Positions 1-10,600 of a stretch of 64,000 nucleotides of DNA are shown piece after piece. The stretch covers positions 9,114,001 to 9,178,000 of the forward strand of contig OY755187.1 in the NCBI GenBank assembly GCA_963576735.1, in the 5' to 3' direction. This DNA comes from Bedellia somnulentella (Eukaryota; Arthropoda; Insecta; Lepidoptera; Bedelliidae). Both the position numbers and the translations under genes were made by a program. The notes beneath the pieces are model-generated. The model was given only the letters and a program-made list of their open reading frames with translations, was not told where the DNA came from and ran no database searches. The first letter of the stretch is position 1, and each line of letters starts with the position of its first letter.

Positions 1-2824
1 GATGGCTTCCCGCAGCTCCAGAGAGGTTGTAGTTTGTGGGGATTTCAATGTTGACTTATTAGGTGAGGGTCTAGTAAAGGAGAGAATCTTAACATTTTTT
101 CAATCATTTAATCTTCTAAATGTATTTAATGAGCCAACCCGAATTACCTCGACCTCTGCAACATGTTTAGATAATATTTATTGCAATTGTGACTACTCTG
201 GTCACTTCCTTTTTGATAGCATTACCTCAGACCACAAGGGACAATTCATAAATTTAGAATTTACCATTGAAAAGAAAAAGTCAATTGTATGTAGACAGAT
301 AACTGAAAAAAAACTTAGCTTATTTGAAAATAATATAAGGTCTAGCATCAGCCCCCCAATGAGAAGCAGTGAAACATTAGAGAATTGTCTTTCTTTCATC
401 AATGAGCTAAAAACAGAATTTAACAAAATCTTTAAAACTAAGGTAATACTATGTAATACAAAATGCTCTTTTGCTGAATGGGCCACCGCTGGAATTAGAA
501 TAAGTAGAGATCACCTATATAACATTTATAGAGAAAAGTCCTATAACTTCAACCAAGATTTTATTATTTATGTCAGAAATTATTCAAAAATTTTTAAAAA
601 AGTTTGTGGTGAAGCTAAATCTAGATGCATAAAACATAAAATTAAGAATTCTTCTAACAAGAGTAAGACTGTCTGGAAAATAATTAACAGTGAAACTGGA
701 AAACTGAAGTCCCCGCATGATCTCAATTTATTATTAGATAATGAACTGATACAGTCAAGATCACAAATTGCTGACATTTTTGAAAATCATTTTATAAATA
801 CCCCCACTCAGACAACAGAGAAATTAAATTCATGTCCCCAAAAAGCTCTTGAGTTGTTGGAACAAAATGTTACCAAAACAACAGCACAGTTTTCTTTCAA
901 GTATGTTGACAGTAATGATATAATTAAAAATTTTAAAACCATTGATCTTAAAAAAACCGAAGACATAACAGGAATGTCAGTTTTCGTCATAAACAGAATA
1001 ATAAATATAATCGCTCCCCATTTAACGATACTTTTTAATAAATGTATAGATATAGGAGAATTTCCAGACTGTATGAAGTTAAGTAGGCTCATCCCACTAC
1101 ATAAATCAGGAGATAGTCAGGACTTTACCAACTATAGGCCTATTTCTATTTTACCAGTTCTCAGTAAGGTTTTCGAGAAAATCATGTCCAACCAAATGCT
1201 TTCATATTTCAATAAAAATAATATATTCCATGACGAGCAATATGGTTTTACTAAAGGTAGGTCTACTGTAGATGCAGGAGTGTCACTAATGAAACATATT
1301 TTTAATTCATGGGAAAACTCCCGGGATGCGTTAGGTATATTTTGTGACCTCACAAAAGCTTTTGATTGTGTAAAAAAGGAAATAGCGTTGACTAAACTTA
1401 AATATTACGGTTTTGACGAGCAAGCACTGAAATTAATGGCATCATATCTTGATAAAAGAACTTTAAAGGTAGATATTAATGGAACCACGTCGAAAGGATC
1501 GGAAATAGAGATGGGCGTTCCTCAAGGTTCTATACTTGGCCCATTACTGTTTCTGATTTATATTAATGATTTACCATTTATGGTACAAAAGTATTCTGAG
1601 ATAGTTATGTTTGCAGATGACACATCTTTAATATTTAATGTAGCGAGATCCTCTATATCTCTTGACGACGTAAATAAAGCTATCTCACTGGTATTGCATT
1701 GGTTTACTGTAAATAACCTGGTTCTGAATGCCAAAAAAACTAAATGTATTAAATTTACTTTACCGAATGTTAGGCAAGTTGACGCCAATATTGTTATTGA
1801 CAGTGAAAAAGTAGAATTAGTGAAAGAGACAAAATTCCTAGGGATAACAATCGACTCTAAGTTGCAATGGGGACCCCATATACTAACACTTTCTAAAAGG
1901 CTGAGCTCAGCAGCGTATGCCGTGCGTAAGATTAGAGAAATAGCAGACATAGAAACAGCTCGCATTGTTTATTTCAATTATTTTCATAGTATTATGTCGT
2001 ACGGTATTTTATTATGGGGTAAAGCGGCTGATGTTCATAAAGTTTTTGTCTTACAAAAGCGAGCTATCCGATCTATTTACATGTTAAGGTCGAGGTATTC
2101 GTTGCGCGAAAAATTTAAAGATATTGGCATTTTAACTGTCCCTTGCCAATACATATTTGAGAATTTAATGTATGCCAAAAAGAATATAGGCCAATTTAGT
2201 AAAGTTAGTGATAGGCATACTGTTAACACTCGGAATAAGGAGAAACTTAACGTACCGAAGTGGAGACTTAATAAAGTAAGTAACTCCTTTATGGGACTAT
2301 CCCTGAAAATGTTCAATAAACTCCCTTCTGACATATTGGAATTGCCTGTGGCATCTTTTAAAAAGGCAATTAAAGCCATGCTTTTAAAGAAATCTTACTA
2401 CAGTGTTCAAGATTTTTTAAACGACAAGGACCCAACGCGCACATGACCATGTCCGTAAAGCTATAAATCTTCCCTCGTTATTCCTAGGAATAATTGTCTG
2501 GTGAGGATTTTTCTTCTCACGTTATGTGATTTGTTTTTGTGATGGACAATTTATTTTAATTATGTCAAACTAGCGTTTGGTTTGGTCGCTTAGAAAATCT
2601 TTTGTAAAGTAAAAACATGTTTATAAACTGAAATTGTACAAACCATATTTTGAAAAAATGAAAAAATGTGAATGTAAAGAGTTTCTTTGTTGCTTCTTCT
2701 CTTTACGAACACCTTCCGAAGCAACGGATTAACGATTAATTTAAAACTTTGACGTTCAAAAAATGTTAGTATTTAACTTTATTTTGAAAAATAAACTTTT
2801 TGACTTTTTTTTTTTTTTTTTTTT
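1..2824 (+). mobile_element. Non-LTR retrotransposon (CR1/Daphne-like), 5' end outside window
   Basis: One LINE insertion holding the ORF described separately (2-2446), a 3' UTR of about 380 bp (2447-2802) and a terminal run of about 22 T. Immediately after the T run the sequence becomes the tail of another LINE (TTATTTATATCATAAATTGC), which in copy 2 (33208) is joined to a CR1-like LINE instead. The simplest reading is that this element inserted into copy 1 of the segmental duplication. The upstream flank and the left target-site duplication are outside the window. A T-run rather than an A-tail at the 3' end of a plus-strand element is unusual. Confidence 0.8.
2..2446 (+). CDS. LINE ORF2: endonuclease C-terminus plus reverse transcriptase (partial)
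   Basis: An uninterrupted 814-codon frame that starts at the window edge, so the Met at base 2 is probably internal. Residues 13-18 read GDFNVD and 76-78 SDH, the last catalytic blocks of an APE-type endonuclease. Reverse transcriptase follows: NYRPISILPVLSKVFEK at about 377-393, the first catalytic Asp in FCDLTKAFD (449), GVPQGSILGPLLF at 505-517, and FADD at 537-540. The C-terminal region has the LGITID and ASVLRYG-type blocks of CR1/Daphne LINEs. With no stop or frameshift over 2.4 kb this is probably a young insertion. Clade is from motif memory; CR1, Daphne and Crack are hard to separate by eye. Confidence 0.85.
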   Translation: MASRSSREVVVCGDFNVDLLGEGLVKERILTFFQSFNLLNVFNEPTRITSTSATCLDNIYCNCDYSGHFLFDSITSDHKGQFINLEFTIEKKKSIVCRQITEKKLSLFENNIRSSISPPMRSSETLENCLSFINELKTEFNKIFKTKVILCNTKCSFAEWATAGIRISRDHLYNIYREKSYNFNQDFIIYVRNYSKIFKKVCGEAKSRCIKHKIKNSSNKSKTVWKIINSETGKLKSPHDLNLLLDNELIQSRSQIADIFENHFINTPTQTTEKLNSCPQKALELLEQNVTKTTAQFSFKYVDSNDIIKNFKTIDLKKTEDITGMSVFVINRIINIIAPHLTILFNKCIDIGEFPDCMKLSRLIPLHKSGDSQDFTNYRPISILPVLSKVFEKIMSNQMLSYFNKNNIFHDEQYGFTKGRSTVDAGVSLMKHIFNSWENSRDALGIFCDLTKAFDCVKKEIALTKLKYYGFDEQALKLMASYLDKRTLKVDINGTTSKGSEIEMGVPQGSILGPLLFLIYINDLPFMVQKYSEIVMFADDTSLIFNVARSSISLDDVNKAISLVLHWFTVNNLVLNAKKTKCIKFTLPNVRQVDANIVIDSEKVELVKETKFLGITIDSKLQWGPHILTLSKRLSSAAYAVRKIREIADIETARIVYFNYFHSIMSYGILLWGKAADVHKVFVLQKRAIRSIYMLRSRYSLREKFKDIGILTVPCQYIFENLMYAKKNIGQFSKVSDRHTVNTRNKEKLNVPKWRLNKVSNSFMGLSLKMFNKLPSDILELPVASFKKAIKAMLLKKSYYSVQDFLNDKDPTRT

Positions 2825-2862
2825 AGTTATTTATATCATAAATTGCAATGGACTAACAGAGA

Positions 2863-4182
2863 TTACCCTTTTGGACTTAGGCAATCGCCCTGGAAAATCC
2901 CTCGCCTGATGTCAATTTGGTCATCCGCGTCCGTCATCCGCTGACCGTCTAAACTCAGGATCGTTTTCCAGCACCCCATACACTGCCTGAGGAAGTGTCG
3001 AAATGTACAATCAACTTTGTACAGCTCGAGGACCCTCATGAGCCACGAATGGGGTGTCGAATCGAACGCTTTCCTGTAGTCTATCCAACCAGCGGAGAAT
3101 TTCCGACGGTTGCGTTTGACCAGTTGGCCTACGACCGCATCGATGAGAAGCAGCTCCTTGCTACCGCTCAAGAGATCACATTGTTATCAACAATGTGTTG
3201 AGTAATCTTGGAGCTCAGAACGGATGTCAAGGTCTTGTAAATTGACAAAGACAAGTGATGGGGCGGTATTGTGATGGATCCGCGGTAGCATCGCTCTTTG
3301 GAACTAAATGAGTGACCCCAGTAGTTCAGAAGTTCGGGAGCGTCCCACTCTCGAGGGACCTTTAGAACTGACGGGCGAGAGTAGCATGACAGCGCGTGAA
3401 CCCCTTCAACCAGTAATGGTGCGATCCGTCCAGCCCCGGACTTTTCCAGTTCGGAGCCTTACGGATCCCACCACATCCTCCTCGGATATGTTGACGGGGT
3501 TCATGGGCGCTATGGGCCTTACGGATCCCACCACATCCTCCTCGGATATGTTGACGGGGTTCATGGGCGCTATGGGCTCGCACGCTCCCTCGACCGCCTT
3601 GAACCATCGGCCCTCTACGTGATCAACAGGCGGCGACCAAAGCCCATGCCAAGGGGCAACTACGTCGGCTTTTTCCGGTCGCTGACCCGTCGAAACCACA
3701 CCGGGACGCTCCAAAGTTCTGTAGAAATTTTTCTGGTCACTCATGAAGAGACGATTCTGTTGGTACCTCTTTACCCTTTCAGAATATCGCCTAATTCGCT
3801 TACCCCAAGCAGCGATCTTCTGCTTCAGATCATCGATGCGCTCCACCAGTCTACAGGCAAACTCCGGTGAGTTGTCAAAGACATTCTCACCAGGGAATGC
3901 CTCCCTGAAGAAGCGCACCACCCTCGGTCTATTGTTGCCTGATCTGAAGCTGGTCAGTTTGCCGATGAAGACCCTGGCCCTTGTGATACGGCTTTCAATC
4001 CGCCTCATCCAGGCTGGTCTAGTTCTAGTCCTGAGACTAGTACTGCCAGTCTGGCGGGAGCCACCAGCTCTTGTTGGCGGCATCCTGACGCCGACAAATT
4101 GACAAACTGTCATTGCGGCGCCAAAGTGAATTGAAACCGTATCCCAAAGGTCCATGCTGCTCTCTAGAAATGAGGGCAGCAT
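2863..4182 (-). pseudogene. R4/Dong-like LINE ORF, inverted 5' part (copy 1)
   Basis: The minus strand encodes the N-terminal region of an R4/Dong-type LINE protein (3406-4182; RTRTRPAWMRRIESRI, then a long basic region and WSPPVDHVEGRW) and then an RT fragment (2863-3171) with WIDYRKAFDSTPHSWL and RRGIFQGDCLSP. Frames change between 3171 and 3406 (NWKSPGLDGSHHYWLKGF is in another frame), so it is not a working gene. A 60-bp in-frame tandem duplication lies at 3456-3575. The C-terminal part of the same ORF is just downstream on the opposite strand (4180-4480), which is the structure expected from twin priming. The same arrangement is present at 33246-34565. Confidence 0.8.
3456..3575 (-). repeat. 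60-bp exact tandem duplication inside the R4/Dong relic
   Basis: Two directly adjacent, apparently identical 60-bp units (3456-3515 and 3516-3575), each encoding PIAPMNPVNISEEDVVGSVR on the minus strand. In-frame and also present in copy 2 (33839-33958), so it predates the segmental duplication. Confidence 0.95.
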
Positions 4183-4183
4183 G

Positions 4184-4490
4184 TTATTGACGATCCTACA
4201 TCAGGAGCTCGCTCTGAAATACGAACTCTTGCAACAGAGGCTGCCGTATTACAAGTATCTGCCGCAGCCAATCCTAGAAAACGACCGAGCCAAAATCTAT
4301 TGGGACCGATCCGTTATCGTGATAACGGACTATTCTAGCGAATAAGCCTGATATCGTGGTATGGGATCGGTCGCAGTCGGGGGTGTTTCTAGTGGATGTC
4401 ACTATCCCACATGACGAGGGTCTCGTGAAAGCCGAAACCGAGAAGCGTCGTGAATGTGATGAAAATAAAACTTTTAAGAATTTGTTTATA
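4184..4490 (+). pseudogene. R4/Dong-like LINE ORF, C-terminal RLE region (copy 1, broken)
   Basis: Plus-strand continuation of the R4/Dong LINE: LHQELALKYELLQQRLPYYKY, then the YWDRS block of the restriction-like endonuclease. In copy 2 (34567-34878) the frame continues through ITDKTILANKPDIVVWDRS and LVDVTIPHDEG, the PD...D core of that endonuclease. Here a small rearrangement at 4311-4330 shifts the frame, giving a premature stop at about 4343; the remaining KPDIVVWDRS codons are still recognisable in another frame. Ends next to the polyadenylation signal of gene A. Confidence 0.75.
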
Positions 4491-4497
4491 ATCTAAA

Positions 4498-4503
4498 TTT
4501 ATT
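4498..4503 (-). terminator. Polyadenylation signal of gene A (AATAAA)
   Basis: AATAAA on the minus strand about 100 bp beyond the stop codon of gene A. The 3' UTR between them can be aligned by eye with that of gene D, including ATATTTTCAAGTTTATAAT. The matching site of gene B is 34880-34885. Confidence 0.6.
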
Positions 4504-4602
4504 TAGTGTGAATATAATTTTGACAAGGCAAACAAGCTACAAGCAGCCAACATCTTATTTCTACACTTCTCGAATTATAAACTTGAAAATATTTTTACAA
4601 CC

Positions 4603-7600
4603 TTAATAGTATACTTGACATAAGTAGTTCGATATAAAATGTTTGGCAATAATTGGAGTGACGATTTCAATGAGTTCGTAGTTAGCTTGAGTTATGGATT
4701 CAACGAGATTTGCGTAAAAGGTTTGAATGTCTTTATCTGAAAACAAAAATAGTTAAACGTAATATATAACGCTTAACGGTAAATGTAAGTATTCAAATAT
4801 CTTAGATTTATGCACAATACGCTAAAATCTGCAATTGGTGCATTCTTTAACTAAATACATACATATAGCAATTCCATTAGTTCCCATTGGGGTAGACATA
4901 AGCTTTCGATCGCTATTCTTTCCCTTCATGTATTAGACAGATTCAAAGTACATGATAATGTTAGCAGGGGACGACCTTTAAATTAATTAGAATGTCTTGT
5001 TCATGAAAACCTCATGTGGGGATTATAACTAATAAATAAAGGAAAGAAAATTTTCAACACCAGCGGGAGTCGAACCCATGACCTCCATATAATATATACT
5101 ATACATAATACGTTGGGTATACATAATACTTACTGCTGCTATCACTGACACAGGACTGCATATCATTGACAGGGGGCGTTGTCATATTCGCAAAAGCGTA
5201 GTAATTGCCAAGATCAATATAGTTCGAACCATGGAAGATTATTGTCATTTCAAGACCCGCTGAAAGAATAAAAATAACTTTATTAAAACTTTTATCTTTT
5301 GTTTATTCATCTTGATCTGGGGAGCACAATGTGAATCAAAATTCTTAGATACTTTTCTACTTAGATTTTATTAAAACAATGTTATTAGAAGCTATACCGT
5401 AGTAAAGCTAAAGATAAAGAAACCAATGATTGGAAATTTTAGGTCATCATCTTTACGGTGAAAAGTGTTTTGAACTAGTATTTTGAAAGGGAAACCCTCT
5501 CATCTAAAATATGTATGTACAGTTTTGTTATCCCATTGTGGCCATTGGCGCAGCTTCGATTACTGCATCTGTGCTATTGATTATTAATTACTTTATCAAA
5601 AAACACCAAAATGTAGACTTCCATTTCAGAATTAATGAAATAAGACAATAATTTTCGTTCATGTTTGATGTCAAAACCGTTGGTTGTAGGCCGTGAGAGG
5701 TCCTGCCTTTTTTACGTTTATGCTATGAAGTTTGCCGTTGCCGCGTAGTGCCGGCTTAGAATGTCGCTACCCCTTTCTACCCACGGGTGTCGTAAGAGGC
5801 GACTAAGGGTATTGGGGCTTTTTATTGGATTTTTGGGCGATGCGGTTGGAGACCCATCACCAAAAACCTTTATTTTTTACCATCTTTTCCCCACTCAACT
5901 TCCAAAAGTGGCTGAGGAATTTATAATTTCTTAGCTCTGGCTACCCCTTCTAGGGAAATATAGCCGTGAGTATATGTATGCTATGACGTTTGTCACTTAC
6001 TGCCAATCTATGTATCTGTGAATCTAGCAAACTTAATTTATATACAAAAATCCTTCATCCTATGTCATTATAATTCAACTAGCTTTTCGTTACTTACAGT
6101 AACTATCGATACAATTCGAAATAAGAGTAGTTGGGATCTTGTTGATTTGATAAAAAAAGAGTTTGGATCTGGAAATAACACTGACTTTTGAGTATCGCAC
6201 TGACAAAATACTCAAGTCGCGATCGGCGTAGGTTCTGAAATATAAGAATACATGTATTAGTATAAATAGCTATATCTCAAATTAACAGTTGGACGAAATT
6301 TACATCAAGATTCGAGCTGCTCGAGCTATGAGCATTCAGTTGAGTGAAATATCAATGTATTTTATAAAACAACCTCCAAGTGGCGTGCATTATGCTGCTA
6401 TAATAGCGGCGCTGCTACTAACTATATGCTAATTTATTGCAATGTTTTATGTTCTCTTGATTTTTAGAGGTCCGTACCAAAAGGTAAAATTTGACCCTAT
6501 TACTAAGACTCCGCTGTCTGTCTGTCTCCAGGCTGTATCTCATAAACCGTGATAGCTAGAAACCTGAAATTTTCACAAATGATGTATTTTCGTTGCCGCT
6601 ATAACTAATAAAATTGTAAAAAAATAGAATATTAAAGGGGTCCCTACAATAAACGTATTTTTTCGATTTTCATTGCTCAATATCAAAAAAGGGTAACGAG
6701 TAGACGAATCAAATTTTCACAGAATACTTACTTTTATATCATAGAGTTGATCATAGAGCGACATGATAGTCCAGTGGATAGAACACCCGCCCGAAAACAG
6801 AAGGGCGGGCGTGAGTTCCAATCCTGGGTCGGGCCTACACCAATTTGTCTTTTATAAAGTCATATGTGTGGTTAATTTATCATGGTTGTTAACGGTGAGG
6901 GAAAACATCGTGAGGAAACCCACATGGCTGAGTTGTACTTAGTCATGTGACAGTGTATTCGTATAAAAACGGCGATAGGCCTGCCCCCTATCACGTGAGT
7001 ACACTGTCTAAGCAGAACGTGGGTACCTTCTCTGGACACTAGATGGCGCTGCCATGTGAGTTCAGAAGTACCTCTGCCAACCCCTTCGGGGATAAACGGC
7101 GTGAACGTTTATGTTTATGTTTTATGTTATTGATCATAGAGCTGTCAATCACTTGAAGCAGTTTGACTGCACGAACGGTCCACTTTGTGGCATTGAAGAC
7201 TATAGTTTTATACACAGTTTGCAGTAAATGAATCGTTATGGCAGCCCTAATATAGACGCTCGTTTCATTCTTCAAATAAGTATGAGTTTATTTTAGTTAA
7301 ATATTGTCAATGCGTTCATATTCAATATTATTTTATAACAAAAGATCTGGCTAGATAAATGTAAACTTACGAGAAATCAATCAAAGCGGCAGAGCTTAGT
7401 CCAGATATGGTCACATTATATTTTTCGAAAACGGAAGACAAGCTGGGCATCGTTAGGAATATATAGTCACTGAAAAAAGTATCACTTGCAGTGGGACCAG
7501 CTAACTGTTGGCAGCTCGATTTAGTGCTTATAATATTTTGGAGACATGAAATGCCATCGGCTGCTGAACATAGATCTGTTTTTGCCGGTTCATCAGATAC

Positions 7601-10600
7601 TGAAACAAAAATTATATGTCAAATATGTCCCGTGTCGTGTAACATCCGCTTAAGTGCTAAACTTGGACGTTCTTACAATATCATTATTAATTTTTCAAAT
7701 TAACGTTTGACAAAAACCATTTTTCTAAAATTTATTTTAAAAATTTAATTTTAAACAACAGTATCGTTAACGTATTCATTTTAATATTTTTGGAAAATTT
7801 TGATATCCACGCAATCCGACCTCTTTTTTTAAATACGAACAGTCTGGAAGCGTATCCATTTTTTTATTGGTTTTTGATGGAGAAACGACGTAATAAATAT
7901 ACAAAAAATGACAGTCGAATTGAACCCTTTTTATATTGTATGAATTAATATTGTATCGATTTGCTTATTGCCCTTTATTAAGGTTTATTTTCCTAAAATA
8001 AAAAAAATACCAAAAAATTAAATCACAAATATGTTCTAAAACTAAAGCCTGTCTACATAATACGCGCACTAAATCACTTAAAAGTTTGAAACAAGAACTT
8101 TTGATCTATACTTAATACCTCTCAGTGAATAACCATGATCATGTACCATATAATAACAACAAGCCATATAAAATGCTACTTTCATCGTCGGCGAAAGAGT
8201 TGCAAGAGATGATGAATATTGCATGGGAGTAATTTGAAAGAAGGCATGAATAACTAAAACCTAAACACAAAAAAAAACTAAAACCATGATTTTAAATAAC
8301 TAAATAATAAACATAGCATATATAAAAAGATTGATGAATGTAGACGAAACTCGAGGAGTTTGCCAGTCGATCGTACAAAGTGGCGATCACTAATCTCAGC
8401 CTATCCCAATAGAAACTAACAGTGCGAGTATGTTTGTATGTGAAAACAATAAGTAATATTTAATTCTTTCAAGGAAACGAGCCTTACGAACAAGAGTTCC
8501 TATCCTGTCACAATAAAAGGAAATGTGCGATTTTACAAGTCCGTATATTGGAATCACAAATAGTCAGTCAGATTTTAAACCAATTTTTCAAATAAAATTT
8601 TGCAAATCAAAAGCATAAACAAGCTAGCAAGGCCTCAGTATAGTACATTTCTAGTAGACTTGTTTATCGGCGAAGATGTTAAAGAAAGTCTATTGGCTGA
8701 AATTGAGATGATAATGATTTTACTGTCTTGAGACACTCAATAGTATTATTATTATTATTATTAGACGGGCGGTAAACGCCACGGGTTTCCGCACTGAGCC
8801 CGACATGGCGGACCATTGTACGTGGACCAAGTGGTCAACTAGCTCTCCCAGCCTAATTCCGTCCAGAAGGCAAGTAGCTTATCCAGGTCAGCTACCGCCC
8901 CTGGGAGCGACTTTATTGTTCCTAAAGTGTTTTTTCGGATATCGGCCACTCCAGTGCATTCCTGGAGCACGTGAGCGACCGTCTCATCAGCCTTCATGCA
9001 CGCACGGCATAGAGGGCTGTCGGTGATGCCTATAGTGTGTAAGTGTTTGTTTAATGTGGTATGTCCTGTGAGTATTCCCGCCACTGTCCGCAGGTTCTTT
9101 CTACTAAGTCGTAGTGCGCGCCCGGTCAGCTTTATGTCAAGGGTTGGCATAGTTTCCTTTGACTGTCTGCAGCCAGGCTCTTCCTGCCAGTGTGACTTGG
9201 AGAGAGAGTGTGTGCGTTCTCTTAGCCACGCACGCAGCTGACCAAAAGGCAGGGGGATAATCGGTTCAGGACCCTGCAGGTTCCTGGCCGACCCCGCCCT
9301 AGCCAGTTCGTCAGCCGCGTCGTTTCCCAATGAGCCGCTATGACCTTTAATCCATTGAAGGGTTATAATGTTTTTCCCGGCTACCTCCTCCAGAGCACCG
9401 TGGCACTCCAGGACTAGTCCTGAAGTGAACACACAACGATCCAGAGCCTGTAGAACAGATGCACTGTCCGAGATGATTTTGACATGCATATCGGACAGCG
9501 CACGGGCTTTGATTGCCATTGCCGCCTCAATTATTCCAAGACACTCCGCTTGGAATACCGTATTGTGGTGGCCTAGGCTTTTGGAGATTTTGATATTGAG
9601 GTCTTGTGAGTATACGCCCGCTCCAGTCCCTTGGTTGGTCTTGGAGCCATCTGTATACACACGCACCTCTTTAATATCGGAGTAGTCATGTTGTTCCTCT
9701 TCGAGTACAACAGTGTAATTGTGCTTGGTTATAATGGTTTTTGTTATCCTATCACATGGTGCAGTAAGTAAGGGCTGGTATTGGATGGCCGCTGTATAAA
9801 TATTAGTGTGTAGGATTCTGGAGTCATTTTTGAGGTGTCCTGCCTTTTTCAGCCTAAGTGAGGACATCGCTGCCTCTTGTTGTATGTGTAAGTGTAAGGG
9901 CGGCAGATTCAGTAGCACCTGAAGAGCTGCCGTGGGTGCGGTTCTCATACAGCCCGTGATGGCCATACAGGCAAGCCGTTGCATTTTTTCTAGGTCGTTT
10001 TGGGCTGTTGTTAATCTAGTTCTCGACCACCAGACCAGTGAGCCGTAGGTTATCACAGGTCTAATAATGGTGGTATAAAGCCAGTGTACGATCTTAGGTT
10101 TTAATCCCCAGTTTTTACCTAGTATCCGCTTGCACTGCCATAGCATAGCGCTGGCTTTTTTTAAAGTGTTATCTAAATGAGGTTTCCAGCTCAGTTTGTC
10201 ATCTAGGGTAATTCCTAGATATTTAACAGTCTTGGAAAGAGTGAGTTGGGTTCCAAAGAGTTTTGGAAGTTCAAAAGGGGGGAGTTTCCTTTTGTGAGTG
10301 AAAAGAATTAGTTCAGTCTTTTTAGGGTTTACTTTCAGGTCGTATTCGTTACACCATGTCTCCACTACTCTTAATGCTTGACCCATTTGATTGCAGAGCG
10401 TGTTTACATGATTTCCATTTAGTAGGATAGTGAGATCGTCCGCGTAGCCTACAGTAAAGTAGCCTCGGGCATTAAGCCTCCTAAGTAGAGAGTCGACCAC
10501 CATGTTCCATAGGAGTGGGGAGAGGACCCCCCCTTGGGGGCATCCTCTTGTCACAATGGCTCTGGTGGTGTCTTTTAGGGTTATTTGGACCGCTCTGAGT

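Noticed and set aside
6768..6840. tRNA gene at the start of the SINE
   Set aside because: No cloverleaf; the sequence continues into a repeated SINE body.
8805..9241. Plus-strand frames opposite LINE ORF2
   Set aside because: Antisense shadows of the intact minus-strand polyprotein; the same applies to frames at 9368-10939 and 12514-13894.
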